Assembly: GCA_964636985.1 (NCBI GenBank)
Contig: CAZWSX010000008.1
Location: 124,001-188,000, forward strand
Origin: CAZWSX01 sp964636985
GTDB taxonomy: Bacteria; Planctomycetota; Planctomycetia; Pirellulales; Pirellulaceae
Reading direction: 5' to 3'
Length of the DNA: 64,000 bases
This document shows positions 26,759-35,886 of the stretch, in pieces. The position numbers were made by a program, and so were the translations under genes. The notes beneath the pieces are model-generated. The model was not told the origin of the DNA. It did no database searches and saw only the letters and a list, made by a program, of their open reading frames with translations. Each line of letters opens with the position of its first letter. Position 1 is the first letter of the stretch.

Positions 26759-29143
26759 ATGTTGACTTGGCTGACATCGCTGGGATCGTGGGTTGCCAAT
26801 CCGGCGATTTTGGCCACCGGTACGCTGTTGGTCGCGGCGCCGATCATCATCCATTTGCTGAATAGGCGGCGCTTCAAAGTCGTCGATTGGGCGGCGATGG
26901 ACTTTCTTCTGGAAGCCGATCGGCGGAATCGCCGCCGCGTGCGGCTCGAGAATCTGATCGTCTTATTGCTGCGTTGTTTGGCCGTGTTGCTGTTGGGGCT
27001 GCTCCTCGCACGGCCCTTCGATAGCTCCGGCTTGCTGGCGAAATTGACCGGCGCCCAGCAGATCGAGCACATTTTCATTGTCGACGATTCGGCGAGCATG
27101 CAGGCGCTCGTCAAGAACGAGTCCGCCATGGAAGAGGCTCGCCGCAGAATGGTCGATCTCGTGCGATCGATCGCTGTGGGGCAGTCGGAAAAGAAGATCA
27201 CGGTGGTTCGCTCGTCGCGTCCGGCCGAGCGGCTCTTTCAAGGAAACGACTTGGCCCCGGAAAATGTCGACGATATTACGGCCGAACTGCAACGCATCGA
27301 GGCCACCGATCTCGATTGCTCGCTCTCCACGGCCATTGATGAAGTCGAACGCGTGACCGCTGGGCAGCCCCCCACGGTCAATCGCATTGTGTACGTGATC
27401 ACCGACTTGCGCCGCCGCGATTGGAATCCATCTGCTGACGACAATTCCGTTCCTCCCAAGCCCAAAGACGAGGACGCCGCAAAGGACAAGCCCGCTGCGG
27501 ACGCCGCCAGCGGGGACTCGGCCCTCGCATCGCTTCGCAAGCTCGCGAAAGTGGTCAAGAGTTGCTACGTCGTCGACGTTGGCGCCGGGGACGATAGCAA
27601 TCTGACGATCGAATCGATCCGCTCCGAGCAATCGCTTGTCGCGGGAGTCGAATCCCGCTTCGAAGTCACGGTGAAGAATCAAGGATCGAAGTCGATCGAA
27701 GCCGTGAAGGTCAAGTTCACGCCCGAGGGAAGCATTGGCGTGACCCGCGATCTGGACGTGATCGGAGCGGGCGAAAGCGAAGTCCTTTCGTTTTCGCATG
27801 CGTTCCCCGCGCCAAGCGAGTCGGATTTGGAGGAACGCCGCGCGATTTCGCCTGCCCGTGTCAAAGTGGAAGCTGTCGCCGAACAAGGGCCGGTCGACGA
27901 TCGGCTGGCCGCGGATAGCACCGGGTACTTCGCCGCCCGGCTTGTGCCCGGTATCCCCGTTTTGATTATCGACGGCGATCCCGCCGCCGGGTTCGGTAAG
28001 GCCGAATCGTATTATCTCACGCATGCGTTGTCTCCGCGTGGAAAGTACGCCTCGGGGATAGTAGTGGATGTCGTCACCGAGTCCGAGTTGGAATCGGTCG
28101 ACTTCAAACAGTACCAGGTCGTGTTTGTTTGCAACGTGTACCGTTTTTCGAACGACAAAACGATCGATGCGCTTACCGAGTGGACCAAGGCCGGCGGCGC
28201 GGTGGTGTTCATGCCGGGCGATCAGACGGACGAATCGTGGTTCAATGGGCATTTGTTCGGCGAGGGGGACAAAGCCGGTACCGGGTTGTCGCCTGCCCGA
28301 CTCGTTCGAGTCGACGGGGTCGAGTCTCCCGAGGATGCTTCGCTCGATTCCTGGGCGAATTTGCGAATCGATGATCCATCGCATCCCGTCCTCGTGGCCT
28401 TCGCCGGTCAACAAAACCCGCTCCTGTCGAACGTCAAGATCTTTCGGTGGTGGAAGGTTGAACCGGGACAAGCGGTTGGTTCGCCTGCGGCTGCGACACT
28501 CATCAAGCTGACTGAACCGGAAGAATCTCCCTTCCTTGTCGAGCGTCCGTTTGGTCGCGGGCGAACCCTACTGTTCGCCGGACCGGGCGACGCCGACTGG
28601 AGCAATTGGCCTTCCGATCCGAGCTTCTTCTTGATCGCCCAAGAACTCGTGCGGTACGCAGCGCCTGGCGATGCCGCGCAAGGAAAACTCGCGGTCGGCC
28701 AACCCGTGAAGGAGACCGTCGACATCTCGCAATACGAAGTCGACGCTGTGGTGAACACGCCCCATCGCGGGAAGCAGAGCGTGGCCATCAAAGAGCCAAC
28801 CGACACCACTGCTGGATCGAAATGGCAGCTCGAATATACCGATACTCAGCGGGCCGGGTTTTACGAAGCGGTGTTGACGCCGCGCCCGACCGTCGCCACC
28901 GAATCGAAGCATGTGTTGTTTGCTGCGAACGTGGCGCCCACTGATGGGGCGCTGGTTCGAGTCGAACCCGACGTGCTGCAGCGAGCCGTGGCCGATTCGG
29001 GAATCAAGGTCTACGGAAGCGGGGCCGGCGGCGTGGATGGTTTTCGCGCCCAGACCGAAATCTGGCGATTCGTTCTGTGGGGATTGGTTCTCGTCTTGCT
29101 GGGCGAGCAACTTTTAGCGTGGGTGTTTGGCTGGGGGCGATAG
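26759..29143 (+). CDS. BatA-type membrane protein with VWA domain
   Basis: About 794 residues from ATG 26759 (a TTG at 26744 is an alternative). The N-terminus is the aerotolerance BatA domain: a first membrane span (about 7-30), then LLNRRRFKVVDWAAMDFLLE, and a second span (about 60-80, IVLLLRCLAVLLLGLLLARP). A VWA-like domain starts at IFIVDDSASM with a complete Asp-x-Ser-x-Ser. The middle has a CARDB-like beta domain (about 280-380), then a GATase-like segment (VPVLIIDGDPAAGFGKAESY). A last membrane span is near the C-terminus. It follows the DUF58 gene by 80 bases. In Bacteroides the Bat genes affect aerotolerance; here the substrate is not known. Confidence 0.85.
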   Translation: MLTWLTSLGSWVANPAILATGTLLVAAPIIIHLLNRRRFKVVDWAAMDFLLEADRRNRRRVRLENLIVLLLRCLAVLLLGLLLARPFDSSGLLAKLTGAQQIEHIFIVDDSASMQALVKNESAMEEARRRMVDLVRSIAVGQSEKKITVVRSSRPAERLFQGNDLAPENVDDITAELQRIEATDLDCSLSTAIDEVERVTAGQPPTVNRIVYVITDLRRRDWNPSADDNSVPPKPKDEDAAKDKPAADAASGDSALASLRKLAKVVKSCYVVDVGAGDDSNLTIESIRSEQSLVAGVESRFEVTVKNQGSKSIEAVKVKFTPEGSIGVTRDLDVIGAGESEVLSFSHAFPAPSESDLEERRAISPARVKVEAVAEQGPVDDRLAADSTGYFAARLVPGIPVLIIDGDPAAGFGKAESYYLTHALSPRGKYASGIVVDVVTESELESVDFKQYQVVFVCNVYRFSNDKTIDALTEWTKAGGAVVFMPGDQTDESWFNGHLFGEGDKAGTGLSPARLVRVDGVESPEDASLDSWANLRIDDPSHPVLVAFAGQQNPLLSNVKIFRWWKVEPGQAVGSPAAATLIKLTEPEESPFLVERPFGRGRTLLFAGPGDADWSNWPSDPSFFLIAQELVRYAAPGDAAQGKLAVGQPVKETVDISQYEVDAVVNTPHRGKQSVAIKEPTDTTAGSKWQLEYTDTQRAGFYEAVLTPRPTVATESKHVLFAANVAPTDGALVRVEPDVLQRAVADSGIKVYGSGAGGVDGFRAQTEIWRFVLWGLVLVLLGEQLLAWVFGWGR

Positions 29144-29203
29144 TGAGTTGGCTGAGGTGAGCTGGGGCGGGTAACGGGCGTTTTGTTTGAAACGAGGCAC
29201 GAC

Positions 29204-32200
29204 ATGGCACGGAAAAGCTGGCGATCGTTGTTCGAACCCGCACGCGGTTTCCGAATCCTCGTCGTGGCGTTGTTGTTGGCCACGACGATGTCCTCGCTCG
29301 GATGGGCCCAGATGCCGCCGATGAGGCGCGCCCCGATTATGCGCGCACCCAGGATGGTGATGCCGGGCATGCGCGTCTTCCCTGGTATGGCAATGGGCTC
29401 GCAAGGCGGCGCCGGTGCAGCCGACTCGGCGGTTCCCAAGATCGACCCCGAGTCGCAGCAGCTACTCAAGCGAGCCGATCAGTTTATTGCGGACGAGCGC
29501 TATGATCTGGCGGCTATCCTTTGGCAAAAGGTGCTCGACGAAGCCGGCGACAACATGGTCGCCGTCGAAGGAGATCGCTACGTACCCTTGCGTTCCGAAG
29601 TCGAGGCCGCGATTTCCAAAGCCAAGCCCGAGGCCGTGGCCGCTTACCGCTTGAATGCCGACAACGAAGTGGTCGGGATGTTGGCACGAGTCACTCCCGA
29701 GAACGAGTCGGAGATCCTCGGGCAAATCGTTCGTCGATTCTTTCTTAGCGAACAGGGAGACGATGCCGCCTATCGGATCGCATGCCGCGCGCTCGACCGT
29801 GGCGATTTCGTCTTGGCGACGCGGATGTTTCTCAAGGTTCTGGACGAACACCCCGATCCTTCCATTTCGAAAGGGGATTTACAACTTCGGTTGGCCATCG
29901 CGGCTGGCAAGTTGGGCGACAAAACCGGTGCCGACGAGTTTCTCGGCCTGGTCGCCAAGGCCGGAGCGACCGGACCCGCGCGCTCCCTGGTGGGACTAGT
30001 CACGCGCGATCTGGCCAAGAAGATCGCGGCGAGTATTACCAACAATCAAAACGACTTCCCCATGGCCTGGGGTGGCTCTGCTCGCCGAGGGGCCATGCGC
30101 GGATTGCCGCCCGGAAGCTACGAGGCGACCCTCACTGATCGGGGCTTCTTCGAGTACCCGCTGCAACTTCCTGAACAAGTCCAAATGCAATACGGGTACT
30201 ACGCCCCTGGCATGCAAAATCAGGGGACCAATTCTCAAGCTGTGGCACGCCCGCAATTGATGGATCGCTGGAAGACGGCTGGATGGCGGCCCGCAGGGAC
30301 CGTATTGGTCCAGGACGGGCGAATCTACTTGAAAACCAGTGAAGATCTGGTTTGCTTTCGAAATCCACAATCGCTTGCAAAGCCCACCTGGAGAACGGCT
30401 TGGCTCAACTCATATCAAGTTGACGATCAATCGTACTTCTCGACGTCGATGCGAATGATCAACTACGGCGGCAATGTTGGCGGCCCGTCGGACGCACCGG
30501 GCACCCCGGCCGAGATCTTGTTGTTCGGGGACCGTGTTCACCAATCGATGTCGATTGTCGGCGACTTGCTGCTAACGCTGGAAGGAGTTCGGCGTGGTCG
30601 CGGTTCAGACACTATGGTGCTGCAGCCGCGGCAGGTCAACTTCCAACAGGCGGCGCCCCGGCGTTCCCGTCAGAACTGGTTGGCTGCCTACGATGCGAAA
30701 AGCGGCAAAGTACGTTGGCGCCGCAATGCCGACGACGAGCGCGATGAAAAGCTCGCCGATCCAGCGCCTTCACCGGATGCTGCTGCGGCTGCTGAAAAGC
30801 CCGCCGACACCACCAGGGGGCCGGAACCGATGTTTCCGCCCGGTGCTATCCCCGCGCCCGTTGCACGGGCAGGATTTGGTCCCGAAGCCGCCGGCACGTC
30901 GTGTTTTATGGCGAGCCCGGTCGCGTGTGGAAGCTTGTTGTTGGTTCCTGTGTCCGATGGGGGCACCATCTTCCTGATGGCAATGTCTCCGTCCGACGGC
31001 AAGACCCGCTGGCGGACTCAGCTTTGCGACGATCCCATGTCGGGTGCTTCCCCGTGGTCGCCGATTGGAGTCTCGGTCGATGGTCAGGAGGCCTACGTCG
31101 TCGCCGGTACAGGCCTCGTCTTTGCAGTCGACGGCACGACGGGCGATATTCGCTGGGCGAGTCGCTATCGCCGCGAAGCCTCGAGCGCCCCCATTGCCAA
31201 CAATCCTTGGCAACAGAATGCGGCCTTGCGGCAATTCAAAGGTTGGGACGACGACGTCGCCATACCGATGGGGCGACAAGTGGTGATCCTGGCCTCCGAT
31301 AGCGATCGGATGTTTGCCCTCGACCGCCGGACCGGCAAGTTCATGTGGGACACGCCACGCGTTTCCCCGTTTGGCGTCGAAGCGAATTACTACCTCGGGA
31401 CGCAAGGCAATCGATTGATCGCGGCCGGATCGAAAGTAGTCCGCGGCTACGACGTCTACAGCGGCCGGTTGGTTTGGGAGCGGGAAGTCGAGGCCTCCTG
31501 CGGCCGTGGCTGCATCGCCGGCGATGCCGTCTTTGTGCCATCGAAAGATTCGATCCTCGCTTACGATCTGACGACGGGAAAAGAACGCTCGCACGTCGGC
31601 GTCTCGCTCGCGACTAGCTCGGGCGAGTATGTCGGCAATCTCTATTCCGATGGCGAGCAGCTGTGGATGCTCAACGCGAATCGCTTGTACGCTCTGACGT
31701 CGCTCGCTTCGCGATTGGACGGTCTCAAGTCGCGCGTCGAGTCGGGCGACAAATCGGCGATGGTCGAGCGGGCCCGCTTGCTAGCTCGCTCCGGCGATTG
31801 GGACGGCGCGGCCGACGATCTTCGCGGTCTGTTTCAGCGGTTTACCTCGCAAGAGGGAATTGCATCGGGGCTGACCCAAATGACGTCGCTGATGGCGGAC
31901 GTCGAGATGCCCAGCAAACAACCAGCGATGTCGATCGCGCTGGTTGCCGAAATAGCCAGGGATCACAACTCGCACGCGGCGCTCCGCGATCCAGAAGTGT
32001 CCAATGGCGTTTCGGCGGTCATGATGACCGCGATGCGAAGTCTCGATCCAGCTAAAGATCAGGCGGTCGCCGAGGATTTACTCATCGCAACCTTCCCCTA
32101 TTGGTCGAGCCCGGGCATGCGAAGCCAGATGTCCCGATCGTTGGGGGCGCTGAGCGGCGGCAATATTCCGAGCTGGCTGGAGGGGCTCTCGGCGAAACCC

Positions 32201-33292
32201 GATGGCGATTCGCGGCGAATGGCAATTTCCATTGCCTCTCACGTTGCGAACAAAGGGGGTGGCGGGCTGCTTCAACGGCTTCTCGTCGATGCCGATCCAC
32301 GAACTCGCTACGAGGCTGCCCGCGGACTCCTGCACATCGCCGACCGATCGGCCCTGCCGGAACTGGTCAAGCTGTTGGAATCGGACGACGCAGCGCTGCG
32401 ATCCTTGGCGGGGCGCACGCTCCGCGGTGTGACGCGCAGCGTTTTGCCCTTCGATGCGACAGCCACTGGCGACAAGGCAACGGAACAACTCGATGCTTGG
32501 AAAAAATGGCTCCAAGACGACAGCGCGACGGCGAACCTCAAGTTACCCTATCGTCACGATCCCTTGATGCTCGGCAGGACGCTGATCGCCAATGCCCGGC
32601 AGATTATCGAACTGGATGAGTATGGCAAGGAGCTCAAACGGCTCGATGCGGAGGGCCCGACGACCGCCTGGGCGAGCCCTTCGGGACACAAGTTTGTCGG
32701 CATGAACTCGTCCAATACCGTGATCGAGTACGACGAAAATTGGCAGCCCGTTTGGCAGAGCGTCCAATTGCCGTCGGCCGCGACCAGCATCCATCAAGGG
32801 GAAGACGGGATTCTCGTGGTGGCATGTCCCGACGCCCGTGTGGTGATGCAACTCGACCAAAGCAATCAGCAGTGGAAACCGCTCTATCAAGTTCCCCAGC
32901 AACAGCTGCGTCCGGTTTCGGTCCGAAGAATCGAAGGGGGTAATACCCTCATCGGTCTGCAAGGCGGAAAGAAGGCCATCGAAATTGATGCCAACAACAA
33001 GACCGTCGCCGAGTTCAAGGTCGAGGCGCTCGATGTCATGAGCGCTTCCCGCAACGACGACGGCACGACCACGGTCCTCGTGCAAGGGAATCAACTCCTG
33101 GAGTTCGACGGCAAAGGGGCGCTTTCGCGAACTTTCCGGCTTGCTTCGAGTCGCGTCGTCCAGTCGCTTCAACCTCTTCCGTCGGGCAACTATCTCATTG
33201 CCGATGGGCTGGGGGCAAAAGAGCTGGATGCCAAGGGGAAAATCGTTTGGACCTTCAATGAGAACAATGCCATCTTTGCCTTGAGATACTAG
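29204..33292 (+). CDS. exported TPR / PQQ-propeller / HEAT-repeat protein
   Basis: 1362 residues. The signal-like hydrophobic segment is at about 17-36 and precedes a Met/Pro-rich stretch. Residues about 80-240 are helical, like TPRs. About 340-830 is a PQQ-like beta-propeller with repeated Trp motifs such as KVRWRRN, KTRWRTQ, DIRWASRY and KFMWDTPR, and WVPSKDSILAYDLTTG-type blades. A HEAT-like helical array follows (about 960-1080, DPRTRYEAARGLLHIAD). The last 200 residues form a second propeller-like set. ATG 29204 is chosen for GAGG six bases upstream, over a TTG at 29183. PQQ propellers without the catalytic Asp/Glu site are scaffolds. It probably acts as an outer-envelope scaffold, by inference. 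Confidence 0.8.
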   Translation: MARKSWRSLFEPARGFRILVVALLLATTMSSLGWAQMPPMRRAPIMRAPRMVMPGMRVFPGMAMGSQGGAGAADSAVPKIDPESQQLLKRADQFIADERYDLAAILWQKVLDEAGDNMVAVEGDRYVPLRSEVEAAISKAKPEAVAAYRLNADNEVVGMLARVTPENESEILGQIVRRFFLSEQGDDAAYRIACRALDRGDFVLATRMFLKVLDEHPDPSISKGDLQLRLAIAAGKLGDKTGADEFLGLVAKAGATGPARSLVGLVTRDLAKKIAASITNNQNDFPMAWGGSARRGAMRGLPPGSYEATLTDRGFFEYPLQLPEQVQMQYGYYAPGMQNQGTNSQAVARPQLMDRWKTAGWRPAGTVLVQDGRIYLKTSEDLVCFRNPQSLAKPTWRTAWLNSYQVDDQSYFSTSMRMINYGGNVGGPSDAPGTPAEILLFGDRVHQSMSIVGDLLLTLEGVRRGRGSDTMVLQPRQVNFQQAAPRRSRQNWLAAYDAKSGKVRWRRNADDERDEKLADPAPSPDAAAAAEKPADTTRGPEPMFPPGAIPAPVARAGFGPEAAGTSCFMASPVACGSLLLVPVSDGGTIFLMAMSPSDGKTRWRTQLCDDPMSGASPWSPIGVSVDGQEAYVVAGTGLVFAVDGTTGDIRWASRYRREASSAPIANNPWQQNAALRQFKGWDDDVAIPMGRQVVILASDSDRMFALDRRTGKFMWDTPRVSPFGVEANYYLGTQGNRLIAAGSKVVRGYDVYSGRLVWEREVEASCGRGCIAGDAVFVPSKDSILAYDLTTGKERSHVGVSLATSSGEYVGNLYSDGEQLWMLNANRLYALTSLASRLDGLKSRVESGDKSAMVERARLLARSGDWDGAADDLRGLFQRFTSQEGIASGLTQMTSLMADVEMPSKQPAMSIALVAEIARDHNSHAALRDPEVSNGVSAVMMTAMRSLDPAKDQAVAEDLLIATFPYWSSPGMRSQMSRSLGALSGGNIPSWLEGLSAKPDGDSRRMAISIASHVANKGGGGLLQRLLVDADPRTRYEAARGLLHIADRSALPELVKLLESDDAALRSLAGRTLRGVTRSVLPFDATATGDKATEQLDAWKKWLQDDSATANLKLPYRHDPLMLGRTLIANARQIIELDEYGKELKRLDAEGPTTAWASPSGHKFVGMNSSNTVIEYDENWQPVWQSVQLPSAATSIHQGEDGILVVACPDARVVMQLDQSNQQWKPLYQVPQQQLRPVSVRRIEGGNTLIGLQGGKKAIEIDANNKTVAEFKVEALDVMSASRNDDGTTTVLVQGNQLLEFDGKGALSRTFRLASSRVVQSLQPLPSGNYLIADGLGAKELDAKGKIVWTFNENNAIFALRY

Positions 33293-33337
33293 TGCACCTT
33301 AGAAGCGAACGTTTGTCGATTACGAGACCCGCATCGC

Positions 33338-35860
33338 ATGTTTTTTTCGTTGTTTGAATCGATCGTCCATCAAGGTTTGGCGCAGTCGCCGCTGGCACAA
33401 GCCGCCAGCGAGCGCCGCACCGAACTGGAGTGGACCTACATGCCCAAGGGATTGGGCGTCTTTGCGCTGATCGCGATTGTCGGCGCAATCTTCTACGCCG
33501 TGTTTTATGTGTACCGGCGGGAAATCGAGACCTGCCCCACGTGGACCAAGCGGTTGCTGGCGACGCTGCGGGCGTCGGTTTTTGCCGCGCTGGCCATCAT
33601 CTTCCTGGGGCCGTCGCTGATCCCCGTTGAATCGAAAACCATCCACCCGCTGATCATTTTGCTGCGGGACGCCTCGCACTCGATGAACACAACCGACCGC
33701 TGGGCCGACGCCGCCACGGCCGAGCCAACCGCCAAAGCGATGGGCATGACGCCGGCCGAACTTGCGGCCGCCAAGCTCCCCCGCACCAAAATCGTCGATC
33801 GCGTTCTCGACGATCCCAAGAATGGTTTGCTCCAATCGCTGCGCAGCATCGGCCGCGTCCGCGTGATCGATTTCGCCGATCAACGAGCCGAGGTTGCAAA
33901 CCTCGCACCGTTGACCGCGGGCGAGACGAAGTCCTCTCCCGCAGGCTCCAAAGAAACGGAAAAGAAAGCGACGCCACCGCAAGTGGTTCCGCCGCTGGTT
34001 GCCTCGGGGCGCGGCACCGATTTGACCGACGCGATCAACTCCGCGCTAGAAGGCGAAACGCCCGCCGCGATCGTCATCGTGGGCGACGGGCAATCGACCG
34101 TCAAAAGCGATCCGCGCGAGGCCGCCCGCGAAGCCAAAGCCCGGCGCGCTCCGCTGATGTTCGTCGGTGTCGGCGATCCCGGTCGCCCCAGCGACTTGCG
34201 TGTCGCCAGCGTCTATGCGCGGCCGCAAGTATGGAGCCAAGAGCCGTTCGAGATCGAAGCGCTGCTGGCCGCCGAAGGGCTTCCGCCCGGCGATGTGAAC
34301 GTCGAACTGCTCGAAAGCCGCGTCAACGATGCCGATGGCTCTCGCGGCGCGCCGGTCAGCGTTGCCCGGACCACGGCCAAGATCCCCGACGGCGGCGGCC
34401 GCGTTCGCGCTGCATTCAGCCGGGCAGTCACCGAGCCTGGCAAGTACGTTTACACCGTGAAGGCGGAGCCACAAGAAGGAGAAATTTCGGATAACGATAA
34501 CGTTCTCGAATCGCAGGTGGTCAAAGTCCTGCACCGCGAAAAAGTGCGAGTGCTGCTGATCGCCGGTGCTCCCACCTGGGAATATCGGATGGTCGAAAAG
34601 CTGCTGCAGCGAGAAGAGAACATGCTCGTCTCGTGCTGGCTCCAAACGCTCGACGAGGGCCGCGCTCAAGAAGGAACTCGCCCCATCACGCGTTTGCCTG
34701 CCACCAAGGAAGAGCTCTTCTGGTACGACGTCGTGTTGATGTTCGACCCCAACCCGCAAGAGTTCGATACCGAATGGCTCGATCTTCTCAAGCAATTTGC
34801 CGGCGAGCACGCTGGCGGTGTCTTGTACATGGCCGGTCCCAAATACACGGGCGTGTTCCTGACAAATCAACGCACCAAAGCACTACGCGAGGTGTTGCCG
34901 GTCCGCTTTGGCGACATCCAAGCGATCGAGATGGTGAGCTGGCTGACGACCAATTCGCAAGCCTGGCCCCTTAAAGTGGCCCCCTCGGCAGTCGACCACC
35001 CGGTGATGTCGTTCTTCGGCGATCGCGCGCGGACCCTCAAACGATGGGAAACGTTGCCTGGCATCTTTTGGAGCTTTCCGGCCCTCGATATCAAGCCAAC
35101 GGCGATTTCGCTGCTCGAACACAGCGACCCGGCGCTGCGGAGCGTCGAAGGTCCCCGGCCCTTGTTGGTGACCGGGCGATACGGTCCTGCGCAGGTGGTT
35201 TACCTCGGCTTCAACGGAACCTGGCGCTGGCGCAAAGTTGGCAACCAGGCCGAGTTCTTCGACAAGTTCTGGGTGCAAACAGTGCGGCACCTGGTGGAGG
35301 GGCGTTCGCTCGAAGGCCGCCGCCGCGGGGTGATGCAAACCGACCGCGATCGCTACGAGATCGGCGACCGCGTGGTGCTGACCGCCCGGTTGCAAGATCC
35401 GTCGTATCAGCCGCTGGTGGCCGAGAAAGTCGACGTCGCGTTGTCGGTGCCGGGCGAGTCGGAGTCGAGCGTGACGATGCTCCCCTCCCCCACCCAGCCT
35501 GGAGCTTTCGAGGCGACGTTCGCGCCGCGAAAGATCGGCGCCTACTCGCTCAAGCTCAAAGTTCCCGGCAGCGACGACATTCAGCTGGAAGCACCGTTCC
35601 AAGTCGAACTTCCCAGCGCCGAGACCAATCAAGTCTGGCTGAACACGCCGCTCATGGAGGACTTGGCGCAGTTGTCGGGCGGCAAGGTTTTCACTCCCGC
35701 GCAGGTGAGCGACATCGCTTCGGCCATCTCCGAAAAGCCGCAAACAGTGGAGATCCGCGGCCAGCCGACTCCGTTATGGGACTCGCAACCCGTGTTGTGG
35801 GGCTTGGTTGGTTTGCTTTGTGTCGAGTGGTTTTTGCGCAAGCAGTATCGATTGCTGTAA
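33338..35860 (+). CDS. membrane protein with VWA and glutamine-amidotransferase-like domains
   Basis: 840 residues. Two N-terminal spans (about 38-60 and 75-95) precede a VWA-like segment with LLRDASHSM (Asp-x-Ser-x-Ser). Further strands include AIVIVGDGQS. A second beta domain (about 270-390) is followed by a class-I GATase-like fold that starts VRVLLIAGAPTWEYRMVEKLL and includes LWDVVLMFDPN-type strands (about 400-600). The catalytic Cys-His-Glu triad of true amidotransferases is not evident, so it is probably inactive. A C-terminal span ends at the last residues. It starts 45 bases after the PQQ gene and ends 26 bases before the next, so it is within the operon. Confidence 0.78.
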   Translation: MFFSLFESIVHQGLAQSPLAQAASERRTELEWTYMPKGLGVFALIAIVGAIFYAVFYVYRREIETCPTWTKRLLATLRASVFAALAIIFLGPSLIPVESKTIHPLIILLRDASHSMNTTDRWADAATAEPTAKAMGMTPAELAAAKLPRTKIVDRVLDDPKNGLLQSLRSIGRVRVIDFADQRAEVANLAPLTAGETKSSPAGSKETEKKATPPQVVPPLVASGRGTDLTDAINSALEGETPAAIVIVGDGQSTVKSDPREAAREAKARRAPLMFVGVGDPGRPSDLRVASVYARPQVWSQEPFEIEALLAAEGLPPGDVNVELLESRVNDADGSRGAPVSVARTTAKIPDGGGRVRAAFSRAVTEPGKYVYTVKAEPQEGEISDNDNVLESQVVKVLHREKVRVLLIAGAPTWEYRMVEKLLQREENMLVSCWLQTLDEGRAQEGTRPITRLPATKEELFWYDVVLMFDPNPQEFDTEWLDLLKQFAGEHAGGVLYMAGPKYTGVFLTNQRTKALREVLPVRFGDIQAIEMVSWLTTNSQAWPLKVAPSAVDHPVMSFFGDRARTLKRWETLPGIFWSFPALDIKPTAISLLEHSDPALRSVEGPRPLLVTGRYGPAQVVYLGFNGTWRWRKVGNQAEFFDKFWVQTVRHLVEGRSLEGRRRGVMQTDRDRYEIGDRVVLTARLQDPSYQPLVAEKVDVALSVPGESESSVTMLPSPTQPGAFEATFAPRKIGAYSLKLKVPGSDDIQLEAPFQVELPSAETNQVWLNTPLMEDLAQLSGGKVFTPAQVSDIASAISEKPQTVEIRGQPTPLWDSQPVLWGLVGLLCVEWFLRKQYRLL

Positions 35861-35886
35861 TTCCCTTTGGCTGTCGTTAACGTTTT

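Noticed and set aside
26963..28471. A 502-residue minus-strand frame opposite the BatA-like gene
   Set aside because: The plus-strand protein has membrane spans and a MIDAS motif and fits its operon; the antisense frame has neither.
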